Below, one piece after another: positions 34,688-45,089 of a stretch of DNA of 64,000 nucleotides. The notes beneath the pieces were generated by a model. That model saw only the letters and a program-made list of their open reading frames with translations, searched no databases and was not told where the DNA came from. Each line of letters starts with the position of its first letter. The stretch's first letter is position 1. The stretch is from Dasypus novemcinctus (taxonomy: Eukaryota; Chordata; Mammalia; Cingulata; Dasypodidae). Location: the NCBI RefSeq assembly GCF_030445035.2, contig NC_080696.1:28223661-28287660 (forward strand), in the 5' to 3' direction. The translations under genes and the position numbers were made by a program.

Positions 34688-34855
34688 ATGGGGCAGGCAT
34701 CCTCTAATAATCGTTCCCTTTTCCTGTCTGGCCTGCAGGCCCCACTTAGGATGAGAGGAGTAAAGGTTAATGTTAAAGAACTCTCTAAATTCTTTGCCTT
34801 CCTAAAAGAAGTTTATCCCTGGTTTCCACAGGAAGGGAGCATTTACAACTCATAA
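34688..34855 (+). pseudogene. gag: ERV-B gag, matrix N-terminal part
   Basis: ATG 34688 opens a 55-codon frame beginning MGQASSNNRS with Gly at position 2 (myristoylation), and ending with a Phe/Trp-rich block (FFAFLKEVYPWFPQEG) typical of betaretroviral matrix. A TAA at 34853-34855 stops it. The remaining matrix and linker are fragmented over 34856-35168, where a capsid-start-like block (FPFKSLKELKTAASTYGP) occurs at about 35105-35162. Confidence 0.75.
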
Positions 34856-35203
34856 AGGAGCTACAGCAGCTAAAAGGATTACAACACCATAAATGCAGAA
34901 AGGCAATTAACCACAATCCTTTTATCACTTCCCACCCACCTGCACCTGCTTAGAAAGGCCACCCAGGCATGCATCCCCTGCAGTGAAACCCCCCCCCTTT
35001 TTTTTGCATATCCGGGTCACCAAAACGCAAACCGAGGGGCAAAACAATGAGGCAGATAATGAGGCAGATGGTGAGGTGAAGATAGTTCGTGTGCATTCCA
35101 CTTTCCCCTTTAAATCTTTAAAAGAGCTTAAAACTGCTGCCTCCACCTATGGGCCCACTGCTCTGTAACAGGCTCAGGAGATTATGAAGGCACTGTACAG
35201 CAT

Positions 35204-35776
35204 ATGAATTATAACCCTGGCCTATTCACCCAAATTCAAACTGCAGCCCTTAGGGCCTGCAAAAGGTTGCTCACAAAAGAACACCCTGCCTCCTCCCTCA
35301 CTAATATTAAGCAGGGGCCAGAGAAACCCTTTTCAGATTTTGTAGGCAGATTGTGCATGGCTGCAGAAAGACTGTTTGGTGATACCAATACAGAAACAGA
35401 CTATGTAAAGCAAATTGCCTTTGAAAATGCGAATGCAGCTTGTCAGGCCGCAGTTAGACCTTATAGAAAGAAGGAGGATTTGTCTGGTTACATCAGGCTT
35501 TGTTCTGAAATTGGCCCCGCCTACCAACAAGGCCTTGCTATGGCCACCGCTTTAAAAGAGGTTTTACAGCCACAGCAAATAAGAGCTTGTTTTAAGTGCA
35601 GTGATCCCAGCCATTTCACCCAAGACTGTCCCACCCCCGGTATTAACAAAAAGCCTAGTAGTGCCCCTAAAGTCTGTCCTCATTGCTGCCACAGCCAGCA
35701 CTGGGCTAGTGGCTGTTGGTCCCAAACCAACATGCAGGGTCAACCTCTTCTTCCCCATCAGGGAAACGGAACGTGA
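35204..35776 (+). pseudogene. gag: ERV-B gag, capsid C-terminal half and nucleocapsid
   Basis: 190 codons are open. Residues about 35-55 hold the major homology region (IKQGPEKPFSDFVGRL), the assembly motif of retroviral capsids. Two intact CCHC zinc knuckles follow, C129-C132-H137-C142 and C158-C161-H166-C171, which bind genomic RNA. The front half of capsid is deleted near 35170-35200 relative to the family, and no in-frame link to protease follows. Betaretrovirus-like by layout. Confidence 0.85.
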
Positions 35777-36237
35777 GGCCAGCTACAGGCCCCGAAACCC
35801 AAACAAGCTTATGAGGCAATCAACTTTGCTCCGGCGAATGCCAATCCCTTTCACAACTCTTCAAACTCCCTGCTGTCTACATGACAATGTAGCTCTGGGC
35901 TAGTCAGGGCTAATATAGTTAAGCCACTGGAAAGAGAGAAAAACGTGGCAACATTTGTGTTTTGTTTTGTTTCCATGCTAATTCTGATTGGGGTTACTTA
36001 ACCAAGATAATAAAATTAGTACCAAGTTTTTATCAAGGTCTAAAAGGAATTTTCAGTTTTAAATCAATAGTTTTCTCCAGAACTTCAAGTCTCAGTATAG
36101 TCTTACAGTAATAATCCAAAAATGTGTGTTAATGGTCTGTCTAAACTGCAAAATAAAAACTTAACTATATTTATGCTGCTCAAGTTATTTTAACTGATTG
36201 CTGATAACTAATAATGTTTCCAAGCACAAGCTTGCAT
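35777..36237 (+). other. ERV-B interior, non-coding
   Basis: This is where the end of gag and the start of protease would be expected, but no Asp-Thr/Ser-Gly protease motif or open frame was recognised. AT content rises from about 35900. Confidence 0.5.
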
Positions 36238-37470
36238 ATTACAGGCGACATGAATTCCAGAAGAAATCTTAAAAGGTACAATCTAAGATGTGATATATAA
36301 CAGAGGATTTAAAAGCAGCTATACCAAGAAAGTAAGAATTATGAGTCATTGTAAATAAATTGTATGTTTCTGTTAATGTGTTGTAATTGTTTTGTGTTTG
36401 TCTGTCTGTTCATTCAGTGTCAGTGTATATTGTGATACCTCCAGATGGTAAATATAAATTAGTAGAAATTTTTAAAAGAGCTCTATTCAAATGGCCAAAA
36501 ATTAAATAAGCATTTATATTAATAGTTAAGTTAATTATATTAATACATAAGTTTAAATGTTAATAAGATATCTACAATGATAAAAATTGTAAGTCTTGAT
36601 TAACAAAATTACTATGCCTTTTCATAGGGGATGGTTCTTGCCTAGATTGAAGTGAATGGCTTGTTTTTCTTTGCAGGGTGGTGTGGGGGATATGAAACTT
36701 GAATGAATGTTAAAGAGTTGGGGGTTTGTGGCAATGCTAGCTGAAATTTAATGGGTTTTGCAAGGGGGTGTGTTTTGTCCTAAAGTAGAATGGCTAACTT
36801 TTCATAAACTCTTGAAACTTAATTTGCATGTGGAAGTTGTAGAAGGTATTGTGATAACTTTCAGTAAGGGAATGTGTTCTGTAAAGAGAAAATTTGTCTA
36901 AAAATGATATAATTATAATCTATATGGTTATAAATAATTATAAAAGGTCTTATAAAGCATTATTTAAATTAAAGTGTTTAAGTGGCTATTTCCAAAAGGT
37001 CATTATTAAACAAACCTGAATTAATAATAATAATAATAAAAAGTAATTTTATAACAGGGAAGCTTGGCTGCAGCCAGCCTCCCTTGACAACTTGCTTTTC
37101 AGAAACTGTTTCTGATATTGCATGCTACTAAGTATTTAAAGTAAAGAAAAGTTCATTATTTTAACAAGCTCATTTAGTGTTCACGGTATTATGTTATAAA
37201 AAGTTTGCTTGATAACTTTGTAGGCTATATGGAATGTATTTTTATTATTAAGGAAACAGGATAATTTTGTCCTAAGATAAAATGATTGGTTATTAAGAAA
37301 GGGTAAAATATGGAACAAAACCTGAGTGACCACTAAAAGTGCAGAAGGTACATGAAAAAGGAAATTTTATAGTTAAAGTTGAATAAGATTTGATGGGTCT
37401 ATCTATAAAATTTTAAAGGCTTTAGTATCAAGTAGTATGCTGATGCAAAGTTGAAAATTTTTATTTCTCA
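36238..37470 (+). repeat. AT-rich non-coding cassette, copy 2 (in ERV-B)
   Basis: Homologous along its length to the reverse complement of 208-1385; the left boundary (ATTACAGGC) coincides in both. It includes a TAA microsatellite at 37020-37042 and no coding frame. It occupies the place of pro and RT. Confidence 0.78.
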
Positions 37471-38159
37471 AGGCCTCTCATCATTAATCTGTTTGGTAAA
37501 AGTTCTTATCCTCAATAATCAGTATACAAAGAAAGTCTGTCTTATCAAAATAGCTTCTTGTGCTTCTTCTGCTTATCATTTCCTCGGTGTTCCAAGAAAG
37601 GAAAGTTTTATCTCTTTTAAAGGAACATAATGTTCAAAACTGCTTTCTCAAAACCTAATCCTGAACAGTAGCCTTTTATTCCAAACTAATTATAAGAGAT
37701 TTGTTCTTTTACCTTGAAAGAAAAATTAAAGTAATAATTAAGTTCTTTTAATATGTTATAAGTAAATAAAAGGTGTTTTACAGTGTTATAAAATTAAGTT
37801 TTTTCTTCCCTTAAACCCTCTATTAATTAAAGTCGTATGAACAAAAGCTTTCTATAAATGCTTAAAAGTGTATAAAGTTACCAATATTTCAGCATAATAT
37901 TAAAGAGAAGTACAGTGTGGTTATTCATGGTTTTAATTATAATAAGAGTATGTGTCACAGAAACAACCTCTTATCATAGATTAAAGTAACAATACTAGTA
38001 TGCAGCAATCCCAAACACTGCTAGTTTGTTGCAAAAAGTTAAAGTCCAGCACAGCTATCACTTTGTTTTAAAACTTGCTAAGACTTTCTTTAGTGTCTTC
38101 TTACACAAATCAAGCCAGCTGCATTCCTCTATCTATAAAAAACCTAACAATGAACTTTT
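37471..38159 (+). other. ERV-B interior, AT-rich, no coding signal
   Basis: Continuation of AT-rich sequence up to the first RNase H-like codons. It has no counterpart in ERV-A, where the cassette joins integrase directly. Confidence 0.5.
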
Positions 38160-38690
38160 GCAGTGCTTTTAAGGACTATGTGCATGGCCTAACCATCTTG
38201 TACAGTATTTACTGATTGTAATAGTAATAAAAAAGCAGCTTACATTACTTCTTGAAAAGAACAGGCTTGGCAGACTCCATTCACGTCTGCTCAGCATACT
38301 GAACTTGCTGCCATCATTAAGGTGTTAACAATATTTAAGGAACCTTTGAATGTTGTCTCTAATTCTGAATATGTATGCCTTACTGTTTAGCATATTGAAA
38401 CAGCTCATATCTTTGCTACTAATAAGTTATCTCAACTTTTCACTGACTTGCAACATCTCATCAGGTTAAAACAGCATCCTATTTACATTACTCACATACG
38501 CTCTCATACCTCTTTGCCTAGTCCTATGACAGCAAATAATGCTCAAGCTGATTTATTAGTAGGGTGTTTACAAGGTGCTCATGCTCTAACTCACATTAAT
38601 GCTAAAGGCCTGCAAAATAAATATCAAAAGTTAACAAAACTACAGGCACAAAAATTATTCATGCTTGTCCTACTTGTGGACCACTAACAG
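38160..38690 (+). pseudogene. pol: ERV-B RNase H remnant
   Basis: With in-frame stops, the frame reads a TDCNSNKKAAY block (strand with catalytic Asp), an AQHTELAAIIKVL helix containing the catalytic Glu, and ITHIRSHTSLPSPMTANNAQAD, where the final Asp fits the last acidic residue. RNase H removes RNA from RNA:DNA hybrids in reverse transcription. At least two stops break it. The frame continues into the integrase N-terminus. Confidence 0.75.
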
Positions 38691-39260
38691 TGGTGCCTTT
38701 TCAGGCTGGAACTAATCCCAGAGGCCTGACTCCTAATCAATTATGGCAGATGGGTGTTACTCACATACCATCCTTTAGTAAACTACAATATGTTCATGTT
38801 TATATTGACACTTATTCTCATTTTATGTACACTGCTGCTCAAAGTAAGGAACAGTTGCATCATGTTTGTTCACATCTATAGTCTGCTTTTGCTGTAATGG
38901 GATGCCCTCTAAAAATTAATAATACACCTTCTTACATTAGTAAATCCTTTGAATCTTTCCTTTTAAAATACTGTATTCAATATGTTGCTAATATTCCTTA
39001 TAATCCTACAGGTCAAGCCATAGTTGAATGCAACCATGATACCCTAAAAACTATGCTTTTAAAACAAAAAGGGGGAAATAATGTTATTATGACACCAAAA
39101 GATTAATTAGCTAAAACTTTATTTACTTTACATTTTCTTAATGTTTATAATTCATTAACACCTGTGGAATGTCACTTTGGAAAATGTCAAACATCCACAG
39201 TAGACACAGGAAATGAAGATCAATATTCTAGAAAGATATTTTAAGCAATGAATGGAAAAA
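38691..39260 (+). pseudogene. pol: ERV-B integrase remnant
   Basis: A possible Cys pair of the zinc domain (CPTCGPL) is followed by the linker NPRGLTPNQLWQMGVTHIPS, the first catalytic Asp in VYIDTYSHF and the Glu region GQAIVECNHDTLKTML. The expected second catalytic Asp is Asn (LKINNTPSYIS). Frames 38690-38881, 38897-39106 and beyond are separated by stops. Closely related in layout to the ERV-A fragment at 1-207. Confidence 0.82.
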
Positions 39261-39399
39261 AGGCAGAATTAAAGTAAGGGGGTGAGGCTATGCTCTTATC
39301 ATTTCAGAAAATGGAGAACAAATTTAGTTATCTCTGAAAAGGATTAAACCCCAGAATGAAGAGATGGAGTCTTCTACAACTTCTGATGATGGTGATTGT

Positions 39400-40030
39400 A
39401 AGTAATAAGGAAGCTGCCAGTAATTACACTTATTAGGCCTTTATACCTAAACCCCCATTACTCAGAGTGTTAACCTGGAAAAATCCATTCTTTCATATAT
39501 ATCTGAATAAAACCCATATATTCCCTAAACCAATTGATAATCGATTGCCAATTAAACCCTATAAAGAAAGAAAAGAATCGATAATCTCATATTACCATTT
39601 GATTATCAACCCTTATGCATTAGTAACCATCCTTCCTGTATGTAGGTTTAAAATTAGGCTATAATTATCTTCAAAAATAGTAATACTCAGTTTATTGTGA
39701 CTTTGTTTCCCTCTTACAATTTAATCATAACCAAGAATCCTACTCATGATTGTCAGAAAATTAACTATAACCCAAAAATGCTCTATTCTATAAAAATGAG
39801 GCCTTGCATCCTAGTAGCCATTACCCCGCAACTAACATACTATGGAGAAGGCAAACTAAAAAAACTATCTGCATCTGTGTCAAAGAGAGCCGCCTTCCTC
39901 CCTATATTGGTAAAAAATTAGCCTCACAGGTTCAGTCACTGCAGCTGCCATGGCAGGTGGTGCTCTTGGTCATGGCCTCATTAGCTTGCAATACTTTAAA
40001 CAAGAATGACAAATTAGCCTAGAATCCAGT
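39400..40030 (+). pseudogene. env: ERV-B env, surface subunit remnant
   Basis: Short frames (39467-39664, 39697-39921) have Env-like stretches, for example LTWKNPFFHIYLNKTH. They lie between integrase and the transmembrane subunit. No intact signal peptide or receptor-binding domain is identifiable. Called by position and the adjacent transmembrane subunit. Confidence 0.55.
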
Positions 40031-40460
40031 GCACAGTCTCTTGACTCTCTGCAGTGGCAACTAACATCCCTCGCCCAAGTAGTCCTTCAAAACTGCAGGG
40101 CCCTTAACTTACAGCTGAAAAAAGGGGGAACCTGCCTTTTCCTCCAGGAGGAATGCTGCTACTATATAAATGAATCTGGTTTTGTTGAGCAAAATGTTAA
40201 GAAATTGTGAGAATTGGGGGAAGGAATACTGCCCTCCCAATCAACCTCTCCTTATCTGCCTGGCTCACCTCCCCCTTCGTAGCATGGCTAGGTCCCCTCC
40301 TCAGCCCCCTAATCACTCTCCTTTTAATCTGTGCATTTGCACCTTGCCTCCTTAAATTCCTCCAAGAAAGGATGAAGCAAATTTCTGCCCATGTGATGTA
40401 TCTTGATGCTGTTCATCAATACCAGCCTATCCGGACCGAAGAACAAACAACCAACCGTTG
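40031..40460 (+). pseudogene. env: ERV-B env, transmembrane subunit remnant
   Basis: A heptad region is followed by a CX6CC motif (codons 40133-40159), a hydrophobic membrane span (about 40275-40370) and a short tail. CX6CC is the gamma-type/D-type Env arrangement, found with class II gag-pol in type D retroviruses, so ERV-B has a mixed ancestry of that kind. Stops and a frame change near 40207 make it non-functional. Confidence 0.75.
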
Positions 40461-41051
40461 AAAATGCAAATCTCTTATGTTGCCTCATTGCCAACCTGTA
40501 CCCTAATGGCATTTCCTTGCCTGTCCTCCCTGCCCACGGTCACAACTTGCCCCTATCACAACTAACCCTTCTTTGTTTAATTAATATCACTGAACAGCTT
40601 CAGTAAGGAAAACAGCTTCAGTGAGGAGTTTAGTGGTTCAAATGAGCAGCAGGTGCCCTAGCCAAACAAGACCAGGGTGGGTGTGGCCTCACCCACTAAT
40701 CTCAGTACATCATGCATGTCATGCATGGTGTAGAGCTCCCTGTTATAGCTTGTTATATTTGCAAGTCATTTATCACTGAGGCGCTGGTCTGGTTAGCCAA
40801 TGACGGGCAACTGGGCTGACCCATCAGTCAACCTAAGACAGATGTGGCCTTTTGCTGCCATGATTCCCAATGACAGGTAAGACTGATCACTTAACAGGTG
40901 CAGCCCCAACCTAAGACAGGCACAGCCCCCCTCAGTATGGGAGCACCTTGCAGCTGCACGTCACCACTGAGCATAAGCCCTGCCCTAATGTGAGCCATCA
41001 CCAGCTGTTCTTCACTTCAGTTCCTAACATATTAAACAGAGAAGGGGGACC
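40461..41051 (+). other. ERV-B 3' non-coding region and polypurine tract
   Basis: No further frame of interest. AACAGAGAAGGGGGACC directly before the 3' LTR is the polypurine tract (about 41035-41051), the plus-strand primer in reverse transcription. Confidence 0.7.
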
Positions 41052-41456
41052 TGTGGGGAGCCACCCACTGTGAAATCTATTTACAGTCTCCAACAACATG
41101 GGCGGATTTCACAACTACCTCAGACCTGCCCCGCCATTTCCTTCTTCTTCTTCCTCCTTGTTTCTTTGTTCTCCCCTTCCTGCCACAACTCTGGTAACCA
41201 CAGCAGCACGCATGTGCAAGGCACAAAATTCTGCAGACCTGGCACAAATTTTCAGCCAGTTCCCTCCTTGGACGCCTGCCACCCACAAGACCAACCTATC
41301 ACCCATGGACAAGTTCCCTTCCCTCAGTATATATTCCCATGTTCTACCCCCAATAAACGAGGCTTGATCAGAATCCTGTCTTGCCTCCATTCTTCTCATT
41401 CCCTGCCCCCACTTCTTCCCACAGGCCCCTGGAATCTGCCCCCACTGGATCAGACA
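41052..41456 (+). mobile_element. ERV-B 3' LTR (405 bp)
   Basis: It starts TGTGGGGAGCCACCC and ends GATCAGACA. Compared with the 5' LTR it has one extra TTC-type triplet and about 25 substitutions, concentrated around 41210-41250. The TATA and AATAAA positions are conserved. Confidence 0.95.
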
Positions 41457-41474
41457 GTTAATATCTGTAGTTCA

Positions 41475-42115
41475 GGGAAGCAGATGTGGTTCAAGTGATA
41501 AGGCTTCCACCTACCATATAGGAGAACCTGGGTTTGATCACTGGGGCCTCCTGGTAAAAAAGAGAATGTGAGCCTGTATGGTGAGCCAATGCCTACGTAG
41601 TGAGCCAAGTGCCCTCGTGGTGAGCTGTGTGCCCATGTGCTGAGCCGATTGTCCATGTGAATGCCCATGTGCTGAGCTAGTGCCTGTAAAGGGATCCAGT
41701 GCCCACACAGTAAGCCAAGTGCCCATGTGTTAAGCCAAGTGCCTGTGTGAGTACCTATGCAGTGAGCTAGTGCTCACATGGTGAGCTGAGTGCCTCTGTG
41801 GTGAGCCAGTGCCTGCTTAGGTGAGTCACACAGTAAGATGATGATGCAGCAAAAGAGAAACAAAGGGGAAAGTCAAAGTGAAGGGCAGCAGAGACAAGGA
41901 ACTGATGTGTCACATGTGAAAGGGTACCTCTCTCCACATCAGAGGTCTCCAGGACTGAGTCCTAGTGAATCCTAGAGGAGAAAGATGAGAAGACAAGACA
42001 AAAATGCAGAAGGTCATACAGTGAATGGGCACAGATAATAAGAACAGTAGGATGGAGGTGGGGGTGGGGCTGGGGGAGGAGAAGAAAAAATATGCTGTAG
42101 TCTAATCTTTAAAAA
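41475..42115 (+). mobile_element. Composite DAS-type SINE with internal minisatellite
   Basis: A tRNA-like head (GGGAAGCAGATGTGGTTCAA) is followed by a 20-bp tandem array, then a second head-like segment (AAGGAACTGATGTGTCACAT) and an A-rich end. Two heads in one unit suggest a dimeric SINE. It lies immediately after the ERV-B target duplication. Confidence 0.8.
41576..41834 (+). repeat. ~20-bp minisatellite inside SINE
   Basis: About eleven imperfect units of GTGGTGAGCCAGTGCCCATG type; unit edges vary and two units are shortened to ~12 bp. Confidence 0.9.
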
Positions 42116-42221
42116 TATTTATAATTCATACCATCATATAATAAGTGCTGTACTCAAATTTTAAAAAGGACAAATCTGAGAAAGGAACATTTCTATCTTA
42201 GACAAAAACAGATGACTTCAC

Positions 42222-42292
42222 CTCAACATTAGATGGGACCTCCTCAACCACCCTGTCACTAGAAGGCTCCTCTACTAGGTCTTCCATGGGAG
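42222..42292 (-). CDS. Candidate repeated exon u5 (71 nt, open)
   Basis: On the minus strand acceptor TGTCCCCCTAG and donor GTTGAG|GTGAAG bracket an open frame reading PMEDLVEEPSSDRVVEEVPS followed by NVE. Same length and phase as u3 and u4. It is the most 5' copy recognised on the minus strand. The GTGAAG donor is weaker than in the other copies. Confidence 0.38.
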
Positions 42293-42639
42293 CTAGGGGG
42301 ACACAGAGTAATAATCAGTACACTGGGGTGCAGCTCCTGCATTGCACAGGGACACTTTGCTTTGCCCAGACAAGAGGCTACAATGTGCAAACAAGGATGG
42401 TGGAGCTACCCAGAAACCCTTCATGTAGGAAAGAGAGACAAAGGAAAGAGTGGAATGTAATCAGAATAGAATCCTTGGCTTTGTAGCTGAAGACAATCTA
42501 AGTCAATGTGAAATAGTTCATGTATAAGTGGTACTAAACTATACAGTATGATGATATATTTCCAATCTATTCTGAAGTCCAAGGAAATCGTCAGTATCAC
42601 ACTGACTTCAAGAAATACTGCTTCAGCCTCACAGCCTTG

Positions 42640-43190
42640 TTGACTTTTAATATCCCATCCATTCTAGAGGATTTTTTAAAAAATTTCAATGAGATAGCTA
42701 TGTAATAGAAAATTTGCCAGTTTACCCATTTTTACAGCATGTACAATTTACTTGAATCAATTACATTTACAATGTTTTGTAACTGTCACCAAACATTCAA
42801 TTCCAAAACTTTCTCATTACCTGAAACAGAAACTCTGTAATTATTAGCTATTAAGCCCATTCTACTTTCTGCTAGTCCCTGGTAATAAACTCTAATCTCC
42901 TATCTGTTTCTGTGAATTTACTTTTTCTTAGCTTTCAAATAATTGCAACCACCAACTGTTTTACTTTTGTGTCTGCCTTATTCAGTACGTTTTTAAGGGT
43001 CATGCATATAGTAGTATGTATCAGAACTTCAATACTTTTTATGGCTCAATTATATTCCATTGTATGGATATGCCACTTTTAAAAAAACTCATTCCTCTAT
43101 ATGAGCACACTTAGGTGGTTTCCAGCTTTTGGGTATTGCAAATAATGCTGCAATAAATACTGGTTTTGAGTACCTCTTTCAGCCTCTGTT
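42640..43190 (-). mobile_element. LINE-1 3' fragment
   Basis: The reverse complement has the recognisable ATACAATGGAATATAATTGA segment (ORF2 tail) and a 3'UTR with GGTGACAGTTACAAAACATT-type blocks. Decayed. Confidence 0.7.
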
Positions 43191-43429
43191 TTTAATTCTT
43201 TAATATATACACCTAATAGGTAGCTGTCATATAGTAGTTCTAGATTTAGCTCTTTGAGGGAATGTCAAACTATTTCCCGAATTGGCTGCTTTATTTTAGA
43301 TTCCTATCACCAATATATGGGGATTCCAGTTTACTCATATCCACATCTCTATTTGTTATTTTCTAGTTTTGTTTCTTTCTAAAATATTAGCCACCCTACT
43401 TATTAAAAATGGAATCTCCATTTCCTTAA

Positions 43430-44575
43430 AGACTAACCCTCTTCAACTGCTGCTGGGAATGTGGAATGGTGCAGCCATTTTGGAGGATGATTTGGCAGTG
43501 CTCAAAAGGGTTATTATAGAATTGCCATATGATTGTGCAATCCCACCACTGGGTATATATGCAAAAGAATTGTGACCAGCAACAAATGAATGGATAAGCA
43601 AATGTGGTTTATACATACAATGGAATATTACTCAGCTGTAGGAAGGAATGGCATGTTGATATATGTGACAACATAGATGAATCTTGACCTTATGTTGAGT
43701 GAAGTAAGCCAGTCACTAAAGGCAAATACTTCTTGACCTCACTGATATGACCTAAGTTTATTTAGGAGACTCACAGAGAGTCTGGAAGATAGATTAAAGG
43801 AGACAGAAAGGGAGTTGAGTGTGGTGAACCAAGCTCAATATGGGCAGAGCCTATGATAAGGCAGAAAGGGGTGGTTTGGCAGTGGATGGGGTGATGGTGA
43901 TGCAGGGATATGAGTGGGTTGATGGAACTGGAATGGAAGGGTGAGCATGGTGGAGGTATTTAATTTGGACTGTATGGAATTGTGGAAGTCTTGGAGGAAG
44001 GAACAAGTGTACTTGGGATTTGTTGGTTTGTGTTGGGACTACAAGGATAGGAATGTTCTTTTGGCAAATACAGCAGGTAGGTCACTGGTGCAGTGTACCG
44101 GTGCTAGGGGGGCATACAGAAAAGGATGCCCCTGGGGGATGCTTCAAAGGAATATGAATGTGTTCATCTTGTCATAAGGTGTTATATCAATGGATGGAGA
44201 CCCACAAACAATGAGAAAATATTCAAATTCCATCCTGGGATCCTGCTATATACTCAAAGAGAGGGGCAAGAATCTCTAGAGTACATGGGCAGTGCCAAAT
44301 AAAAGCAGACCAGTATGTCAAAGCCTCATTATTAATGCATAAGACTATGAACCTTATTCTTGGAAAATTGAAACTTAGTGGCTAACATAGGTTCTGAGGG
44401 AAGAGGGAGGGAAGAATAGATGCATCATAGGGCATTTTGAGGGCATTGGAACTGTTCTGTGTGATTTTGCAATGATGGATACAGATGATTGTACATTGTG
44501 TGAAAACATAAAAGTATGATGCAAAGTGTAAACCATAACATAAACCATTGACCATAGTTTGTAGCAATGCTTCCT
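43430..44575 (+). mobile_element. LINE-1 ORF2 end and 3'UTR
   Basis: GCTGGGAATGTGGAATGGTG, CATACAATGGAATATTACTC and ATCTTGACCTTATGTTGAGT are the plus-strand ORF2 tail; a long G-rich 3'UTR follows. Stops interrupt the coding part. Opposite orientation to the neighbouring copy at 42640-43190. Confidence 0.78.
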
Positions 44576-44702
44576 TTTTTTTTTTTCCAATTGTAACAGA
44601 TGAACCCTACTCATGTATGATATTGCTAATAGGAATAAATATGAGATGGGAAGGGGTGCAGTATATGGGAATCACCTATATATTCTTCTATTTTCTTCTC
44701 TC

Positions 44703-44795
44703 TTTTTTTAGGTACCAGGACCAGGGAGTGAAACCCAGACTTTGTAAGTGGGAAGCCAGTAGTCAACCACTGAGCCACATCAGTTCCTTTGGGTT
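44703..44795 (-). mobile_element. tRNA-derived SINE remnant
   Basis: The reverse complement begins GAACTGATGTGGCTCAGTGG and includes GCTTCCCACTTACAAAGTCT; a T-run at 44703-44709 is its A-tail. Confidence 0.75.
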
Positions 44796-44824
44796 GTTTT
44801 TGTGTGTGTGTTTGCTTTTTTCAT

Positions 44825-44930
44825 TTACTTTTTGTTTGTCTTTGTTTTTAGGAGGCACTGGGAATCATACTGGGACCTCCCATGTGGAGAGCAGGCATTC
44901 AAACATTTAAGCCACATCTGCTCATTCCCT
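44825..44930 (-). mobile_element. tRNA-derived SINE remnant
   Basis: The reverse complement begins GAGCAGATGTGGCTTAAATG and continues CCTGCTCTCCACATGGGAGG; the T-rich stretch at 44825-44850 is its tail. Confidence 0.75.
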
Positions 44931-45089
44931 ATATTTTTGATGTGACATTTCTGTAACCTAAAGCTTCTTTGAAGATAAAGTGAAAAAAAATAAGACGTTG
45001 GGGGAAGATACAGATGAAATTGTAAGTATACATAAAAAATAACAGATATTAAGGTGATGAAAGTCACAATGCAAAAAACTTTTGACTTT

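Larger units (their letters stand above)
33985..41456 (+). mobile_element. ERV-B: class II (betaretrovirus-like) provirus with both LTRs
   Basis: Two LTRs flank gag, RNase H/integrase and env remnants in order. GTTAAT on both sides (33979-33984 and 41457-41462) is a perfect 6-bp target duplication. All genes are broken by stops and deletions, and pro and RT are replaced by non-coding sequence including the AT-rich cassette. By my manual count the LTRs differ at about 25 of 402 positions (~6%), so this is not a recent insertion. It interrupts the intron between candidate exons u4 and u5. Confidence 0.95.
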
